Shown in pieces: positions 33,801 to 35,125 of a stretch of DNA of 35,125 nt (the stretch's first letter is position 1; each line of letters begins with the position of its first letter). Both the position numbers and the translations under genes were made by a program. Below the pieces are notes generated by a model. That model saw only the letters and a list, made by a program, of their open reading frames with translations. It ran no database searches and was not told the origin of the DNA. Source of the DNA: Lactobacillaceae bacterium (GTDB lineage: Bacteria > Bacillota > Bacilli > Lactobacillales > Lactobacillaceae); assembly GCA_031261865.1 (NCBI GenBank), contig JAISIV010000027.1, positions 1 through 35,125 on the forward strand. Direction: 5' to 3'.

Positions 33801-33902
33801 CTTTACTACATAGTAAAGCAGTTATTTTGTTGACAAAACAAAAAATACCTGCTTTACTACATAGTAAAGCAGTTATTTTGTTGACAAAACAAAAAATACC
33901 TG
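33801..33902 (+). repeat. perfect 51 bp tandem duplication with palindromic operator-like site
   Basis: Two identical 51-base units (33801-33851 and 33852-33902) lie just before the antitoxin gene. Each contains CTTTACTACATAGTAAAG, a perfect 8-base inverted repeat around CA, and TTTTGTTGACAAAA, a second palindrome that includes the -35 hexamer TTGACA. A small ORF track entry (33725..33931) merely translates this repeat and is not a gene. Confidence 0.92.
33830..33858 (+). promoter_or_regulatory. probable promoter of the NADAR-DarT module, overlapping the operator
   Basis: A perfect TTGACA (33830-33835), 17 bases, then TTTACT (33853-33858), which lies in the palindrome of the second repeat. 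A repressor on that palindrome would block RNA polymerase. The duplicate TTGACA at 33881 has only a weak -10-like AAAAAT behind it. Confidence 0.5.
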
Positions 33903-33923
33903 CGAAAAATTTTAGGAGCATTT

Positions 33924-34670
33924 ATGAGTGACGAGTCAAGAGGAGTGAGAATATCCTTTTCTGCGGTTAAAAATTGGGAAGAAGGCAAGTTACCTTATTC
34001 TGAAGAAGTTGTTGAATTTACTTGGTATAAAGGTTTGAGTTGGCAACAGAAACAAAAATCTTCAATCTCGATGCGAGAATCAATTGTTTTAAAAAAACCA
34101 GACGCGAAGGTTTTAGAGATATCGACAAAATCCGATAACTACGAATTTGCGCAGAAACTTAGTGCTATGAATTTGAAGGTTGATGGTCAAACATTAGAAA
34201 ATGTCTTTCAATCCGGAAAGGTGTTTGATGAGAAGAGAGGGCCAAATCTTGATTTATTAAAAACGTCACCTCAAAAAGCGAAACAGTTCAACAGAGGTTT
34301 AAATCCACATTTGAAGTATTTTCAATATAAAAATAAGAAATTTCCATTAGAACCTAAAACGATATTTTACGACTACTTGTATCTTAAGGCCCTTGTTCAA
34401 AATTCTAATATTGCAGAAAAATTGCTCGATTACGACGCGTTTACCGACATTGAGTTTAACCAAAAAATCGCTTACGATACAGTTAAAGGCCCATTCAATT
34501 CTCAGGCTCGAAGCGCCGCGATTTACGTTACTCTTCGAAAGGCGAAAATAACACCTAATGAAATACTCGACTTAATTAACTCTTCTACTGATCTGCAAAA
34601 ATTATATCCAGCAAAAAAAGAAGTTTCGGCAATTGAAAAACCTGACGTTCAATTGGGGTTGTTTTCGTGA
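33924..34670 (+). CDS. NADAR-type (DUF6977-like) ADP-ribosylglycohydrolase, probable antitoxin of DarT
   Basis: A 248-residue soluble protein. From memory, the pattern VVEFTWYKGLSWQQKQKS, LEISTKSDN, KLSAMNLKV, LENVFQSGKVF, GPNLDLL, PLEPKTIFYDYLYLKAL and YDAFTDIEFN matches the family found directly before DarT1-like genes (DUF6977/NADAR). NADAR enzymes remove ADP-ribose from guanosine in DNA, undoing the toxin. The start has AGGAG 6 bases upstream. The stop overlaps the GTG start of the toxin gene (GTGA), the normal antitoxin-first coupling. The region is unlike the housekeeping genes before it and probably marks an accessory island continuing to the right. The assignment rests on remembered patterns and gene order and was not checked by search. 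Confidence 0.72.
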   Translation: MSDESRGVRISFSAVKNWEEGKLPYSEEVVEFTWYKGLSWQQKQKSSISMRESIVLKKPDAKVLEISTKSDNYEFAQKLSAMNLKVDGQTLENVFQSGKVFDEKRGPNLDLLKTSPQKAKQFNRGLNPHLKYFQYKNKKFPLEPKTIFYDYLYLKALVQNSNIAEKLLDYDAFTDIEFNQKIAYDTVKGPFNSQARSAAIYVTLRKAKITPNEILDLINSSTDLQKLYPAKKEVSAIEKPDVQLGLFS

Positions 34671-35125
34671 AAACCTCTGACCAAAGAAAGGCAGACCTCA
34701 TTTTCTTAAGAGGCAGGGGCGTTGAACACTTTCTGCATTTTTCTCCCCTTGAAAATTTGACGTCCATTCTCGAGAACGGTTTGAAACCAAGGCACGATTT
34801 AAAAGAGAATGAATTCGTTCCAACTGATGAAGACAGATACGATGGGATTAACCATTTAAATTTGTCGATTCAAGTTCCAAACCGGACGATGCTTTACCAG
34901 AAAAAAGATGGACAATCTAAGTTGAATGTTCAGGGTTGGGTGATGATAGCAATAGATTTGAATATTTTAACGAATGAAACAATGGATTACCAGTTTATTT
35001 TTCGAAATGGCGCATCTAATAATTCCGAGAAAGATGTCAGCGTCCAAAAACTTTTTGGCGGAGATAGAGATAGACTTGATGATTCATGGCCAACCGATAA
35101 TCAATCAGAAATCTGGATTGAGGGT
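34667..35125 (+). CDS. darT: DarT-type DNA ADP-ribosyltransferase toxin (DUF4433-like), truncated by the window end
   Basis: A 153-codon partial frame that runs off the window; it is absent from the ORF track because no stop is reached. It starts with GTG overlapping the antitoxin stop. The DarT N-terminal pattern is present as VEHFLHFSPLENLTSILENGL (HF-S for the usual H-x-T), then RYDGINHLNLSIQVPN, IFRNGASNN (like the family's TNAAS) and DNQSEIWIEG, where the Glu after QS fits the catalytic glutamate. DarT enzymes attach ADP-ribose from NAD+ to bases in single-stranded DNA and can stop phage or cell growth. LSI.VPN and the NADAR-like partner point to the DarT1 (guanine-type) branch rather than DarT2/DarG. 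The remaining C-terminal residues lie outside the window. Confidence 0.75.
   Translation, partial: MKTSDQRKADLIFLRGRGVEHFLHFSPLENLTSILENGLKPRHDLKENEFVPTDEDRYDGINHLNLSIQVPNRTMLYQKKDGQSKLNVQGWVMIAIDLNILTNETMDYQFIFRNGASNNSEKDVSVQKLFGGDRDRLDDSWPTDNQSEIWIEG

Noticed and set aside
33725-33931. 68-residue ORF with an internal 17-residue repeat just before the antitoxin gene
   Set aside because: It is the translation of the 51 bp tandem DNA repeat (51 = 17 codons), has no ribosome site and overlaps the promoter and the antitoxin start.

Overview
The window looks like a chromosomal segment of a low-GC Gram-positive lactic acid bacterium (order Lactobacillales, perhaps of the Leuconostoc/Oenococcus/Weissella type). 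The clues are a class II HMG-CoA reductase (mevalonate pathway), an acidic-tailed RNA polymerase delta subunit beside CTP synthase and MurA, a type B L31, an Nramp transporter with a UspA partner, a POT peptide transporter and a cysteine-poor RlmD-type methyltransferase. The genus assignment is inference. No rRNA, tRNA, insertion sequence, prophage or CRISPR array was seen.

Layout. 1-4.6 kb: the end of mvaA, broken by an in-frame TAA, then a CDF cation exporter, a ~140 bp palindrome, mntH-usp, and a small membrane-anchored gene that also has an in-frame TAA. 4.7-4.84 kb: an apparently free-standing structured RNA with its own terminator. 4.9-12.8 kb: a conserved housekeeping block (HD phosphohydrolase, ywiB-like, rpoE, pyrG with an attenuator, murA, rpmE) interrupted by two orphan insertions. 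12.9-19.4 kb: aldo/keto reductase, MFS exporter, POT transporter, HD hydrolase, and a MacB/FtsX-type ABC protein. 19.5-22.3 kb: a membrane protein, then a lipase-fold protein preceded by three copies of a 61 bp repeat, then a HAD phosphatase. 22.4-27.5 kb: phosphoglucomutase, GNAT, a membrane protein, a lipid kinase and RlmD. 27.6-30.7 kb: NlpC/P60 hydrolase, a membrane protein, a metallophosphatase and a prepilin peptidase (minus). 30.8-33.6 kb: uvrA. 33.7-35.1 kb: a two-gene module interpreted as a NADAR-type antitoxin plus a DarT-type DNA ADP-ribosyltransferase, cut by the window edge.

Regulation is the richest layer. About thirteen genes lack a Shine-Dalgarno and instead have a -10-like hexamer 5-7 nt before the start codon, suggesting leaderless mRNAs. 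A 61 bp repeat family with a covarying hairpin abuts the start codons of two unrelated accessory genes. pyrG has the layout of a GGGC-initiated reiterative-transcription attenuator. A WalR-like box precedes the NlpC/P60 hydrolase, a near-perfect cre box precedes uvrA, and a perfect 51 bp tandem duplication carrying a palindrome and a -35 element precedes the toxin-antitoxin pair.

The strongest candidates for something new are the NADAR/DarT module with its duplicated operator, the structured RNA at 4.7 kb, the 61 bp repeat system, and the leaderless-start pattern. All functional statements come from reading motifs and from memory of families; no search was run.
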